In this document: piece by piece, positions 1 through 7,336 of the stretch
Position numbering within the stretch: position 1 is the first letter of the stretch
Layout: each line of letters begins with the position of its first letter
The notes under the pieces: model-generated
The model's database searches: none
Told to the model about the DNA's origin: nothing
Seen by the model: only the letters and a program-made list of their open reading frames with translations
Source: RGIG250 sp964540025
Lineage (GTDB): Bacteria > Bacillota > Negativicutes > Selenomonadales > Selenomonadaceae
Direction: 5' to 3'
Assembly: GCA_964540025.1 (NCBI GenBank)
Contig: CAZIKQ010000059.1
Location: 1-9,171, forward strand
Length of the DNA: 9,171 bases
Position numbers and translations under genes: made by a program

Positions 1-2
1 GC

Positions 3-101
3 GATGGACGAATTTAGTGAGTGTCATGCAGACGACCTTAGAGATTGCCAAGTCATAAGACGACGGCAGAGCTTAGGGAGTCGCGCTTCGGCGCCACCTC
101 C
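3..101 (+). repeat. Composite repeat, copy A (inverted partner at 8749-8876)
   Basis: This ~99-bp stretch matches the reverse complement of 8749-8876 at about 91% by eye. It includes a 30-base identical block (12-41 against 8838-8867) and a second identical block around 59-77. It ends in a small hairpin (GCGC, loop ttcg, GCGC at 83-94) and CACCTCC, then continues into a CTCCCC/GGGGAG hairpin. Relative to copy B it lacks one 28-bp unit. It begins within three bases of the window edge, so the true repeat may extend to the left. Function is unknown; it looks like a dispersed non-coding element. Confidence 0.8.
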
Positions 102-115
102 CCTACAGGGGAGGC
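83..115 (-). repeat. Short hairpin repeat unit 0 (partial, fused to copy A)
   Basis: This is a truncated member of the short hairpin family seen four more times at 8453-8989. It has a central stem (GCGC ttcg GCGC, 83-94), then CACCTCCCC and a 7-bp stem CCTCCCC/GGGGAGG with a TACA loop (97-114). The outer GGGGTG arm present in the other units is missing, because the composite repeat takes its place. The 3' arm is followed by TTTT (116-119), so on the + strand it could act as a weak terminator for a gene upstream of the window. Confidence 0.7.
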
Positions 116-238
116 TTTTGTGGGTCGAGTTTTTTGATGACTTAGGTGTACTAAACAATTCACCGTCAGTCGTTCATTTTACAATCCATCGACATTTTTC
201 TTTGGATAATTTTGTAGCAATAGAAAAGAGATGAGTTG

Positions 239-2722
239 ATGAGGTCTTTCTTTCGGTTCGGCCAGCATCAACTTGTCTTTCTGAATGGAGCGGGCGCGTT
301 ATTTGCCGCCGGTATTGCCGCGGCCGATTGCTGCGGGCCGGTTTCCTTGCGGCTGCTGGCGGTTCTGGGGGGTCTGTCCGTATTTCTTTTGGCGCTGTCC
401 GGGGTTTGCGCCTGCCGTGGCAGCGCTTATTTTTTTCTGCCTGTTCTGGGGTTGTTTTTCCTGCTGGGCTTTCTGCGGTACGAGGGGGCTTTGGGGGAGC
501 CGGATTACGGGCTCCTTGCGGGGCGGGAGGTTCGGATAGAAGGGGTTGTCGGCGAAAGTCCGGAGCTGGGAACGGTAAACGGCAGGCTCCGCCGCCGGTA
601 TGTGGTTTTGGTGGAGGAAAAAGGGAAGGGGCAGAGGGGGAAAATCTGCGTTTCGGAAATCCTTCGGACTGCCGGCCGGGAGTTTGCGCCGCTGGAGATT
701 GGCGACCGGGTAAAGGTCTTTGGCAAGCTCCGGGCGATCCACGGCTACGGCAATCCCGGCCGGATCGACGTAGTCCGTCAGGCAAAGGCAAAGGGAATAT
801 CCGGGCGGCTGACGGCGGTGAAGGTGGAAATAAGCCACGCGGAGGAGGGAAATCTTTCCCTGTGGCTCAGACTGAGGCGGCAGATGGAAAAGCTCTGGGA
901 GCATTACCGTCGGGGTCTGGAGGAGGCCATGGCTCCCCGGGACAGGGCGGCGGTGATGGCCATGCTGTTTGGGGGGTACAGCGATCTTGATCCGGGACTG
1001 GTAGAGAGCTTTACCCTTACGGGCATCGTCCATATCCTGTCGGTGTCCGGCTCTCATATGGCCCTCCTGGCGGTCATTGTCCTGTGGTTTGGGGATAGGC
1101 TGGGGTTGGGGCGGAAATCGCGGCTGGCGGTGCTCGCCGCCGTCGTTCTCCTGTACAGTCTGTTGACGGGGCTGGTTCCGCCGGTAGTCCGGTCCGGTCT
1201 CATGGCCATAGCCGCCTTTGGAGCTGCGGCCTGGGGCAGGGGGAACAGCCGGGAGGGCGGGAGACTGCTGATAATTGTGGCGGTGGCGCTGCTTGTTTAT
1301 CAGCCCCGCTGGCTGTACGACGTCAGCTTTCAGCTGTCGTTTCTGGCCACGGCAGGCATGATTTACCTGGCTCCCGGGGTGGCTGAGCGGTTGACGGCGA
1401 AGGGGCTGCCCTGGTGGCTGGCCCTGGGGCTGGCGGTCACCTTTGGGGCAAATGTGGCCACCCTGCCCATTATCGGCTGGTATTTCAATCAGTTTTCCTT
1501 TTCGTCCTTTATTGCCAATCTGCTGGTGGTTCCCCTGGTGGAGTTTATTATCGGGGCGGCGCTGCTGGGGGGAATGGCCGGGTTGCTCCTGCCGCCCCTT
1601 ATGAAGCTGGCCTTTGTGGGCGCCGGGCTGGTCATGGGACTTGTCCGGGAGCTGACCTCATTTCTGGCAATGATTCCGGGCGGCAATATGTACCTTCCGT
1701 CCTTTTCCGCATTGCAAATCGTCAGCTTCTACATTTTTCTGGTGGTTCTTGGCTGGGATCAGGGAAGAGAATATTTTGGAAAAATTTTCCGGCGCGGGCG
1801 GGAGTCGATAGGGGAAGGATTTTTTCCAAAAATAATCGGGGCGGCGGCCGGCCTGCTTCTGGCCGGAGGGCTTCTCTGGCTGGTTCAGCCAGAGAAGGAT
1901 ATTACCTCCGTCCACTTCCTCGATGTGGGACAGGGCAGCGCTTCCCTGGTAGTGACTCCCCGGGGCAGGGCTTTTCTCATCGACGCGGGAGGAGCTTTGT
2001 ACGGCAGCTTCGATGTGGGAGCAAGGGTAGTGGTGCCCTATCTTAAACATTACGGGGTGGGGCCGGGAGACCTTACCCATATTTTTCTGAGCCATGCCCA
2101 CGCCGACCATGCAGGGGGAGCCGGAGCAGTCTGGCGGTGGCAGGGCCGGGAGGAAAAGGCAAAGCTCTTGACCGCCGGGGAGGGAAAGGATGCCTATGGG
2201 GCGGCCCTGTTCCTTTCCGGCCGGGAAAAGGCTATGATCGATATGACAGCGGCGGAGGCGGGGGCGGTCTTTGATATCGACGGGGTGAAGGTTGAAATCC
2301 TGGGGGTTCCCGCTCCCGGCCGGGCGGCCAGCTCCAAAGGGGGAAATGAATATTCGATGGCAGTGAAGGTGACAGCGGGAAGGGTGAGTTTTCTCTTTAC
2401 GGGGGATTTGCCGGGGACAGGCGAAGCGGAGCTGCTCAGGGAGTACCGGGCTGGAAATAAAGCCTCCTCCCTGAAGGCGGCGGTGCTTCAGGTGCCCCAT
2501 CACGGGTCAAATTCTTCTGCCACCGAGGAATTTCTGCAGGCGGTTGATCCTGCGGCAGCGGTGGTTTCCGCCGGTTTTCAGAATTCCTTTGGCCATCCCC
2601 ACAAGGCGGTGCTGGAGAGACTGAACCGCCGGGGCTGTCAGGTGTTCCGCACGGATCTGGAGGGGGCGGTGGTGTTCCATACCGATGGGCGGCGGCTGAC
2701 GGTGGAAACGTTTAACGACTGA
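239..2722 (+). CDS. comEC: ComEC/Rec2 family DNA-uptake channel protein
   Basis: This is an inner-membrane protein of natural transformation that carries single-stranded DNA into the cytoplasm; its C-terminal domain is thought to act as a nuclease on the non-transported strand. The call is 827 aa from ATG 239, near the family's usual 700-850. A TTG three bases earlier is in frame, but ATG is preferred, with a GAAAAGAG site upstream. Residues ~10-80 hold two or three membrane segments and ~85-200 a soluble DUF4131/OB-like region. The ~230-550 core is the polytopic Competence domain with the signature HILSVSGSHM (265-274). From ~556 comes a metallo-beta-lactamase domain: FLDVGQG (D562), HAHADH (H619, H621, D623, H624), TGD (D723), PHHGS (H754, H755) and GHPH (785-788). 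All expected metal ligands appear present, so this looks like an active-type enzyme. No comEA or other competence gene is in the window, and no clear terminator follows. Confidence 0.96.
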   Translation: MRSFFRFGQHQLVFLNGAGALFAAGIAAADCCGPVSLRLLAVLGGLSVFLLALSGVCACRGSAYFFLPVLGLFFLLGFLRYEGALGEPDYGLLAGREVRIEGVVGESPELGTVNGRLRRRYVVLVEEKGKGQRGKICVSEILRTAGREFAPLEIGDRVKVFGKLRAIHGYGNPGRIDVVRQAKAKGISGRLTAVKVEISHAEEGNLSLWLRLRRQMEKLWEHYRRGLEEAMAPRDRAAVMAMLFGGYSDLDPGLVESFTLTGIVHILSVSGSHMALLAVIVLWFGDRLGLGRKSRLAVLAAVVLLYSLLTGLVPPVVRSGLMAIAAFGAAAWGRGNSREGGRLLIIVAVALLVYQPRWLYDVSFQLSFLATAGMIYLAPGVAERLTAKGLPWWLALGLAVTFGANVATLPIIGWYFNQFSFSSFIANLLVVPLVEFIIGAALLGGMAGLLLPPLMKLAFVGAGLVMGLVRELTSFLAMIPGGNMYLPSFSALQIVSFYIFLVVLGWDQGREYFGKIFRRGRESIGEGFFPKIIGAAAGLLLAGGLLWLVQPEKDITSVHFLDVGQGSASLVVTPRGRAFLIDAGGALYGSFDVGARVVVPYLKHYGVGPGDLTHIFLSHAHADHAGGAGAVWRWQGREEKAKLLTAGEGKDAYGAALFLSGREKAMIDMTAAEAGAVFDIDGVKVEILGVPAPGRAASSKGGNEYSMAVKVTAGRVSFLFTGDLPGTGEAELLREYRAGNKASSLKAAVLQVPHHGSNSSATEEFLQAVDPAAAVVSAGFQNSFGHPHKAVLERLNRRGCQVFRTDLEGAVVFHTDGRRLTVETFND

Positions 2723-2824
2723 AAGATGTCCGCTGCTCGATTTAACAGGCGGCAGGTGATACGTTAGCGAACCGGGCGGAGACGATATTTCCACCATTGT
2801 TGAATGTAAATCGGTAGAATTGCC

Positions 2825-2854
2825 TTGCAATTTTCCGAAAGACTGCATTATAAT
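2825..2854 (+). promoter_or_regulatory. Predicted sigma-A-type promoter of nifJ
   Basis: A perfect -10 box TATAAT lies at 2849-2854. A TTGCAA at 2825-2830 serves as a -35 box (four of six consensus bases), with an 18-base spacer. Transcription would start near 2861 and give a leader of about 90 bases. The -10 box is strong and the -35 moderate. Confidence 0.6.
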
Positions 2855-2891
2855 GAAAAGCGATACCGTTTATTTATTTGAGAGAGCACTG

Positions 2892-2917
2892 ATTGATTGT
2901 GCCGGAGGACAATTGAT
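2892..2917. promoter_or_regulatory. Imperfect dyad in the nifJ leader
   Basis: Two 9-base arms (2892-2900 and 2909-2917) are complementary at seven of nine positions around the spacer gccggagg; the core is ATTGT...ACAAT. It lies about 30-55 bases downstream of the predicted start of transcription. It could be a repressor site or a small RNA hairpin. It resembles a Rex box (TTGTG...CACAA) only in its TTGT/ACAA ends, and its spacing is two bases short for that. Confidence 0.3.
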
Positions 2918-2934
2918 TTTAGGTTTATCTAGCA

Positions 2935-2942
2935 GAGGGGAG
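2935..2942 (+). promoter_or_regulatory. Ribosome-binding site of nifJ
   Basis: GAGGGGAG lies ten bases before ATG 2953. Together with the family-typical N-terminus MAKTMKTMDGNTAAAY it fixes this start. Confidence 0.7.
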
Positions 2943-2952
2943 AAATTTTTAC

Positions 2953-5900
2953 ATGGCAAAAACTATGAAGACCATGGATGGCAACACAGCCGCGGCATAT
3001 GTATCCTACGCTTTTACCGATGTGGCGGCGATTTATCCGATCACGCCGTCTTCACCGATGGCGGAGCACGTGGACGAAATGGCGGCGGCCGGGAAGAAAA
3101 ATCTTTTCGGCGAGCAGGTTCGCCTCATTGAGCTGGAGTCCGAGCAGGGGGCTGCCGGAGCCGTCCACGGCTCTTTGCAGGCCGGAGCCCTGACTACCAC
3201 CTACACGGCTTCACAGGGAATGCTTTTGATGATTCCCAATATGTATAAGATTGCCGGCGAGCTTCTGCCGGGAGTTTTCCATGTGAGCGCCCGGGCCCTG
3301 GCAGCTTCTTCACTTAATATTTTCGGCGATCATCAGGACGTTATGGCTGCCCGCCAGACCGGCGTGGCCATGTTTTGCGAGAACAGCGTCCAGGAGGTAA
3401 TGGATCTGGCGGCGGTTGCCCATCTCTGCGCAATCAAGGGACGGGTTCCCTTCATCAACTTCTTCGACGGCTTCCGCACCAGCCACGAAATCCAGAAGAT
3501 CGAGGTCATCGATTACGCTGATTTGGAAAAGCTCCTGGATAAGGAAGCGGTGGCGGAGTTCCGCAGCCGGGCCCTTAATCCTGATCACCCGGTTGTCCGG
3601 GGCAGCGCCCAGAATCCGGATATTTACTTCCAGACCCGGGAGGCGGTAAACCGCTACTATGACGCTCTGCCGGATATGGTGGAAAAGACCATGGCTGACC
3701 TGGCCAAGATTACCGGCCGTGAACACCATATCTTTGACTACAAAGGAGCCCCTGATGCGGATCGGGTCATCGTGGCCATGGGTTCTGTCTGCGACGCGGC
3801 GGCTGAAGCGGCGGCTTATTTGAATTCTCAAGGGGAAAAGACAGGCGTTCTCTCCGTCCATCTTTATCGCCCCTTCGCCATTGATTATTTCCTGAAGGCT
3901 CTGCCGGAGACCGTCAGAAAAATCGCTGTCCTCGAACGGACAAAGGAGCCGGGGGCGCAGGGAGAACCCCTCTATCTGGATGTCCGGGCCGCCCTTTATG
4001 ACAGCGGCCGCAATCCGGTGGTTGTGGGGGGACGCTACGGCCTCGGCGGTAAGGACGTTACGCCGGATCAGATTTTCGGCGTGTATGAGGAGCTGAAGAA
4101 GGATGCTCCCAGAAAGGGATTCACCATTGGCTTCGTTGATGACGTTACCAACCTCTCCCTGGAACGGGCTCACAGCGATGTGGATCTGACTCCGGCCGAT
4201 ACCATCGCCTGCAAGTTCTGGGGCCTTGGCTCCGATGGCACGGTAGGCGCCAACAAGAGCGCCATCAAGATCATCGGCGACAACACCGATATGTACGCTC
4301 AGGCTTATTTCGCCTACGATTCAAAGAAGTCCGGCGGCATCACCATGAGCCATCTCCGCTTCGGCAAGTCCCCCATTCAGTCCCCCTATCTCATCAATTA
4401 CGCAAACTTCATTTCCTGTTCCCAGGAATCCTATGTGAATAAGTATGACCTGCTGGCCGGTATCAAGGAGGGGGGCACCTTCCTCATGAATACTACCTGG
4501 TCCGTGGAGGAGCTGGGGGAAAAGCTCCCGGCTCTCATGAAGCGTACCCTGGCCGAAAAGCGCATAAAATTCTATATTGTCAATGCGGTAAAGATTGCTC
4601 AGGAGCTTGGTCTCGGCGGCCGTTTCAACATGATCATGCAGTCCGCTTTCTTCAAGCTGGCGGCCATTATCCCCATGGACGAGGCGGTCAAGTACCTGAA
4701 GGATTCTGTGGAGAAGGACTACGGCGCCAAGGGTCAGAATGTGGTCGACATGAACAATGCCGCCATTGATAAGGGCATTGCCGATGATACCCTGATCGAG
4801 GTGAAGATCCCGGCGGAGTGGGCCGGGGCGGTTGACGAGGCGGCGGATGAAAGCCATCTGCCGGAGTTTATCAGCAAAATCCAGAACCCCATGCTCCGTC
4901 AGGAAGGGGATAAGCTGCCGGTGAGCTTGTTCAGCAAAGGCATGGAGGACGGCACTTTCCCGGCGGGGGGCGCGGCTTACGAGAAGCGGGGCATCGCTAT
5001 TATGGTTCCCGAGTGGCAGGTAGAAAACTGCATTCAGTGCAACCAGTGTTCTTTTATCTGTCCCCATGCGGCTATCCGCCCGGTTCTCCTTTCGGCGGAG
5101 GAGAAGGCAAAGGCTCCCGAAGCAATGAAAAGCAAGGCGGCCATCGGCGTGAAAGATATGGATTTCACCATGGCGGTGTCGCCTTTGGACTGCGTTGGCT
5201 GCGGTAACTGCGCCGACGTCTGCCCGGGCATGAGGGGGGCGAAGGCCCTCGTCATGAAACCCCTGGCCACCCAGGATTCCCAGCGGGCCGTGTGGGAGTA
5301 CGCCGTCAACGAGGTTTCCCCCAAGGCCAATCCCCTTAACAAGAAAACCGTCAAGGGCAGTCAGTTTGAAAAGCCCCTTCTGGAGTTCTCCGGGGCCTGC
5401 GCCGGCTGCGGTGAGACTCCCTATATGAAGCTAGTCACTCAGCTCTTTGGCGACCGCATGATGATCGCCAACGCCACCGGCTGTTCCTCCATTTGGGGCG
5501 GCAGCGCGCCGGCAATGCCTTATACGACCAATCATCTCGGCCACGGCCCGGCTTGGGGCAATTCCCTTTTCGAGGACAATGCGGAGTACGGTCTGGGCAT
5601 GGTTACCGGCACGAAAGCCATCCGGGAGCGGATCGCCAGAATGGCCGCGGAGCTGCTGGCCGGGGATATGCCCTGCGCCGAAGTCAGGGATGCTCTCCAG
5701 GATTGGTACGACAACCGTGACTTGGGCGAAGGTTCCCGGGAGCGGGCTGACCGCCTGATTGCCGCCCTCAAGCCTAATGTGGACAAGTGCAGCAAAGCGG
5801 CGGCCCTTTACGAGCAGCGGGAATTTTTCGTGAAGCGTTCCCAGTGGATCTTCGGCGGCGACGGCTGGGCCTACGATATCGGCTACGGCGGACTTGATCA

Positions 5901-6489
5901 TGTCCTGGCTTCCGGTGAGGATCTCAATGTTCTGGTGGTTGACACGGAGGTTTATTCCAATACCGGCGGTCAGTCCTCCAAGGCAACTCCCGCCGCCGCC
6001 ATCGCCCAGTTCGCGGCTACCGGCAAGAGGACAAAGAAGAAGGATCTGGGCATGATGGCCATAAGCTACGGCTATGTGTACGTGGCTCAGATTGCCATGG
6101 GCGCCGACCACAATCAGACCATCAAGGCCATCACCGAGGCCGAGGCTTATCCCGGCCCCTCCCTCATCATTGCCTACGCTCCCTGCATCAACCACGGGCT
6201 CAAAGCCGGTATGGGCAAGAGCCAGGCGGAAACAAAGAAAGCGGTGGAGGCCGGTTACTGGGTAAATTACCGCTACAATCCTCAGCTGGTTGGCACGGAC
6301 AAGAATCCTTTCTCCCTGGATTCCAAAGAGCCGGATTTCGGCAAGTTCCAGGAATTCCTTCAGGGAGAGGTGCGCTACGCTTCCCTGAAGCGGGCCTTCC
6401 CCGAGACAGCCGAGGAGCTGTACAAGAAGACGGAGGCTGACGCCAAGTACCGGCTGAGTACTTACAAGCGTCTGGCCGGTATCGAATAA
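2953..6489 (+). CDS. nifJ: Pyruvate:ferredoxin (flavodoxin) oxidoreductase, single-chain type
   Basis: This cytoplasmic enzyme oxidatively decarboxylates pyruvate with CoA to acetyl-CoA and CO2, passing electrons to ferredoxin; it is the central fermentation step of many anaerobes. At 1178 aa it has the normal length of the fused homodimeric form. The N-terminal domain has YPITPSSP with Thr31, ELESEQG with Glu64, and HVSARA with Arg114, the same numbers as the substrate-site residues of the Desulfovibrio africanus enzyme as I recall them. The ferredoxin-like domain binds two [4Fe-4S] clusters: C693, C696, C699, C703 and C747, C750, C753, C757. The proximal cluster is held by C816, C819, C844 and C1078. 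The TPP motif runs from GDG (969-971) to SNTGGQ (N1003). No key residue is missing. It has its own predicted promoter and a strong terminator, so it is probably monocistronic. The symbol por or pfor is used for the same gene. Confidence 0.98.
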   Translation: MAKTMKTMDGNTAAAYVSYAFTDVAAIYPITPSSPMAEHVDEMAAAGKKNLFGEQVRLIELESEQGAAGAVHGSLQAGALTTTYTASQGMLLMIPNMYKIAGELLPGVFHVSARALAASSLNIFGDHQDVMAARQTGVAMFCENSVQEVMDLAAVAHLCAIKGRVPFINFFDGFRTSHEIQKIEVIDYADLEKLLDKEAVAEFRSRALNPDHPVVRGSAQNPDIYFQTREAVNRYYDALPDMVEKTMADLAKITGREHHIFDYKGAPDADRVIVAMGSVCDAAAEAAAYLNSQGEKTGVLSVHLYRPFAIDYFLKALPETVRKIAVLERTKEPGAQGEPLYLDVRAALYDSGRNPVVVGGRYGLGGKDVTPDQIFGVYEELKKDAPRKGFTIGFVDDVTNLSLERAHSDVDLTPADTIACKFWGLGSDGTVGANKSAIKIIGDNTDMYAQAYFAYDSKKSGGITMSHLRFGKSPIQSPYLINYANFISCSQESYVNKYDLLAGIKEGGTFLMNTTWSVEELGEKLPALMKRTLAEKRIKFYIVNAVKIAQELGLGGRFNMIMQSAFFKLAAIIPMDEAVKYLKDSVEKDYGAKGQNVVDMNNAAIDKGIADDTLIEVKIPAEWAGAVDEAADESHLPEFISKIQNPMLRQEGDKLPVSLFSKGMEDGTFPAGGAAYEKRGIAIMVPEWQVENCIQCNQCSFICPHAAIRPVLLSAEEKAKAPEAMKSKAAIGVKDMDFTMAVSPLDCVGCGNCADVCPGMRGAKALVMKPLATQDSQRAVWEYAVNEVSPKANPLNKKTVKGSQFEKPLLEFSGACAGCGETPYMKLVTQLFGDRMMIANATGCSSIWGGSAPAMPYTTNHLGHGPAWGNSLFEDNAEYGLGMVTGTKAIRERIARMAAELLAGDMPCAEVRDALQDWYDNRDLGEGSRERADRLIAALKPNVDKCSKAAALYEQREFFVKRSQWIFGGDGWAYDIGYGGLDHVLASGEDLNVLVVDTEVYSNTGGQSSKATPAAAIAQFAATGKRTKKKDLGMMAISYGYVYVAQIAMGADHNQTIKAITEAEAYPGPSLIIAYAPCINHGLKAGMGKSQAETKKAVEAGYWVNYRYNPQLVGTDKNPFSLDSKEPDFGKFQEFLQGEVRYASLKRAFPETAEELYKKTEADAKYRLSTYKRLAGIE

Positions 6490-6513
6490 AATACAGAGGA
6501 AATTCTTTACGGA

Positions 6514-6544
6514 GGCCGCTGCATTTGCCGCGGCCCCGTTTTTT
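6514..6544 (+). terminator. Rho-independent terminator after nifJ
   Basis: The stem GGCCGC (6514-6519) pairs with GCGGCC (6530-6535), with two further G-C pairs inside past a mismatch and an ATTT loop. CCG and a run of six T (6539-6544) follow. It lies 25 bases after the nifJ stop and separates nifJ from the ompH unit. Confidence 0.88.
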
Positions 6545-6637
6545 CGGAAAAACGAAAGGGAACGATAACCCGGGGAAGCGTTTTGCTGACGGACTTTTTC
6601 TTCCTTTAGCTTATTCTGATTTTTCAGCTATTTTTTA

Positions 6638-6666
6638 TTGATAATGTAATCTTACTTTGCTATAAT
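6638..6666 (+). promoter_or_regulatory. Strong predicted promoter of ompH
   Basis: TTGATA (6638-6643, five of six consensus) and TATAAT (6661-6666, six of six) are separated by exactly 17 bases, in an AT-rich stretch. Transcription should start near 6673. This is the best promoter in the window and suggests high expression of the chaperone gene. Confidence 0.85.
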
Positions 6667-6680
6667 CACTAGGTGTTGAG

Positions 6681-6695
6681 GTGACTTACAGTCAC
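6681..6695. promoter_or_regulatory. Perfect 5-bp dyad in the ompH leader
   Basis: GTGAC and GTCAC flank the loop TTACA, at about +8 to +22 from the predicted start of transcription. It could be an operator placed to block transcription or a 5' stem-loop that protects the message. No regulator is identifiable from the sequence. Confidence 0.4.
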
Positions 6696-6709
6696 AAGCT
6701 TTAATTAAA

Positions 6710-6715
6710 AGGAGA
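6710..6715 (+). promoter_or_regulatory. Ribosome-binding site of ompH
   Basis: AGGAGA lies seven bases before ATG 6723, a near-ideal site that confirms the start. Confidence 0.75.
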
Positions 6716-6722
6716 TATCACC

Positions 6723-7205
6723 ATGCTTAAACTCGAAAAGAAACAGATCCAGATTTTCAGTATCGCCGTGGCGGCGATTTTCATCGGCAGCGTCGTTGCT
6801 GTAGCTATGTCCCAGCTGTCGTCGGTAACCGGCGTTGCCTCGGCGGCCAGTTCCTCCAGCGTGGGCGTGATTGACTTCCGTCAGGCCATGAGCGAGAATC
6901 CGGCCTTGGAAGCGGCCAACGCCACCTTCCAGAAGGAAGTCGAAGCGGCCCAGAGCGACTTTGAAACCAAGTCCGCCAGCATGAGCGATGCAGACAAGGC
7001 GGCTTTCTATCAGCAGACCCAGCAGCGTCTTTCTCAGCGTCAGGGAGAGCTTATCGAGCCTGTCCAGAAGGCGGTAGAGCAGGCGGCCAAGGAAGTGGCC
7101 GACGCTAAGGGACTCAGCGTCGTCATTGACAAAGGAGCCGTGGTATACGGCGGCAATGACATCACCCGGGATGTGATCGCAAAGCTCCAGAAGGGCAGCA
7201 AGTAA
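6723..7205 (+). CDS. ompH: OmpH/Skp-family periplasmic chaperone
   Basis: Skp/OmpH proteins hold unfolded outer-membrane proteins in the periplasm on their way to the BAM complex. This one has 160 aa, the family's usual size. A short basic start (KLEKK) and a hydrophobic segment (~11-30) form an export signal; AxA at 39-41 (ASA) is a possible cleavage site, although the distance from the hydrophobic core also allows an uncleaved anchor. The mature domain opens with the family's first strand VGVIDFRQAM (47-56). A charged, Gln/Ala-rich coiled-coil tentacle (~65-125) follows, and the protein closes with VVIDKGAVVYGGNDIT (133-148) and DVIAKL. It has its own strong promoter and is followed by a terminator hairpin and a larger relative. 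The usual partners bamA and lpxD are not beside it here. The symbol skp is equivalent. Confidence 0.9.
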   Translation: MLKLEKKQIQIFSIAVAAIFIGSVVAVAMSQLSSVTGVASAASSSSVGVIDFRQAMSENPALEAANATFQKEVEAAQSDFETKSASMSDADKAAFYQQTQQRLSQRQGELIEPVQKAVEQAAKEVADAKGLSVVIDKGAVVYGGNDITRDVIAKLQKGSK

Positions 7206-7236
7206 TTTAATCGCCCTCGGGAAAAGGAACCATATT

Positions 7237-7294
7237 GGGCGTGCCCCGTCCCCTCCGTGGAAATTGCGGAGCGGGATGGCACGCCCTTTCTTTT
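7237..7294 (+). terminator. Long hairpin terminator/attenuator between the two OmpH-like genes
   Basis: The base stem GGGCGTGCC (7237-7245) pairs perfectly with GGCACGCCC (7278-7286). Inside it, TCCC/GGGA and CTCCG/CGGAG add nine more pairs with one bulge, around a tggaaattg loop. TTTCTTTT (7287-7294) follows. It starts 31 bases after the ompH stop. With no promoter visible before the next gene, it probably lets only part of the transcription through. Confidence 0.85.
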
Positions 7295-7324
7295 AGGACT
7301 GGCAGGTTGGGGGAAATTGCCGGG

Positions 7325-7329
7325 GGAGG
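7325..7329 (+). promoter_or_regulatory. Ribosome-binding site deciding the start of the second OmpH-like gene
   Basis: GGAGG, within a run GGGGGAGGT, lies seven bases before ATG 7337. The frame is open upstream to a TTG at 7235, but that start would sit in the terminator hairpin and has no such site, so ATG 7337 is chosen. Confidence 0.75.
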
Positions 7330-7336
7330 TAAGGTC

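Larger units (their letters stand above)
1..238. other. Intergenic region upstream of comEC
   Basis: No gene is supported here. The first ~100 bases are composite repeat copy A, followed directly by a short hairpin repeat (83-115). The remaining ~120 bases are AT-rich and lead into comEC. A TTTACA at 178-183 and a GATAAT at 205-210 are present, but their 21-base spacing is too long for a confident promoter. An open frame from 4 to 234 exists, but its first ~30 codons are the repeat itself, so I treat it as spurious. Confidence 0.6.
2723..2952. other. Intergenic region between comEC and nifJ
   Basis: These 230 bases hold no supported gene. The first ~100 bases after the comEC stop show no hairpin with a T-tract, so comEC transcription may run on or end by another mechanism. 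The second half carries the nifJ promoter, a leader dyad and the ribosome-binding site. Confidence 0.6.

Noticed and set aside
178..210. Promoter for comEC (TTTACA and GATAAT)
   Set aside because: The 21-base spacing is outside the usable range, and no better-spaced pair was found between 120 and 235.
4..234. Small open frame (76 codons) ending just before comEC
   Set aside because: Its first ~30 codons are the composite repeat. The inverted copy at the other end keeps the frame, but nearly all base differences change the amino acid, and there is no ribosome-binding site. It is most likely repeat sequence that happens to be open.
1658..2503. Long minus-strand frames inside comEC and nifJ (such as 1658-2503, 3310-4173, 4321-5067 and 5431-6195)
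   Set aside because: They lie opposite well-supported genes with high GC codon use, which leaves the complementary strand free of stops. Their translations show no recognisable family features.
2896..2913. Rex-type redox operator in the nifJ leader
   Set aside because: Only the TTGT/ACAA ends agree; the site is two bases too short and lacks the GTGA/TCAC halves.
6607..6636. Second AT-rich hairpin with a T-run before the ompH promoter
   Set aside because: The possible stems (TAGC/GCTA or CTGA/TCAG) have only four or five pairs and the region is simply T-rich; the terminator at 6514-6544 already serves nifJ.
7235..7336. TTG 7235 as the start of the large OmpH-like gene
   Set aside because: It would put 34 extra codons across the terminator hairpin, without a ribosome-binding site; ATG 7337 has GGAGG at ideal spacing and gives a proper basic-then-hydrophobic N-terminus.
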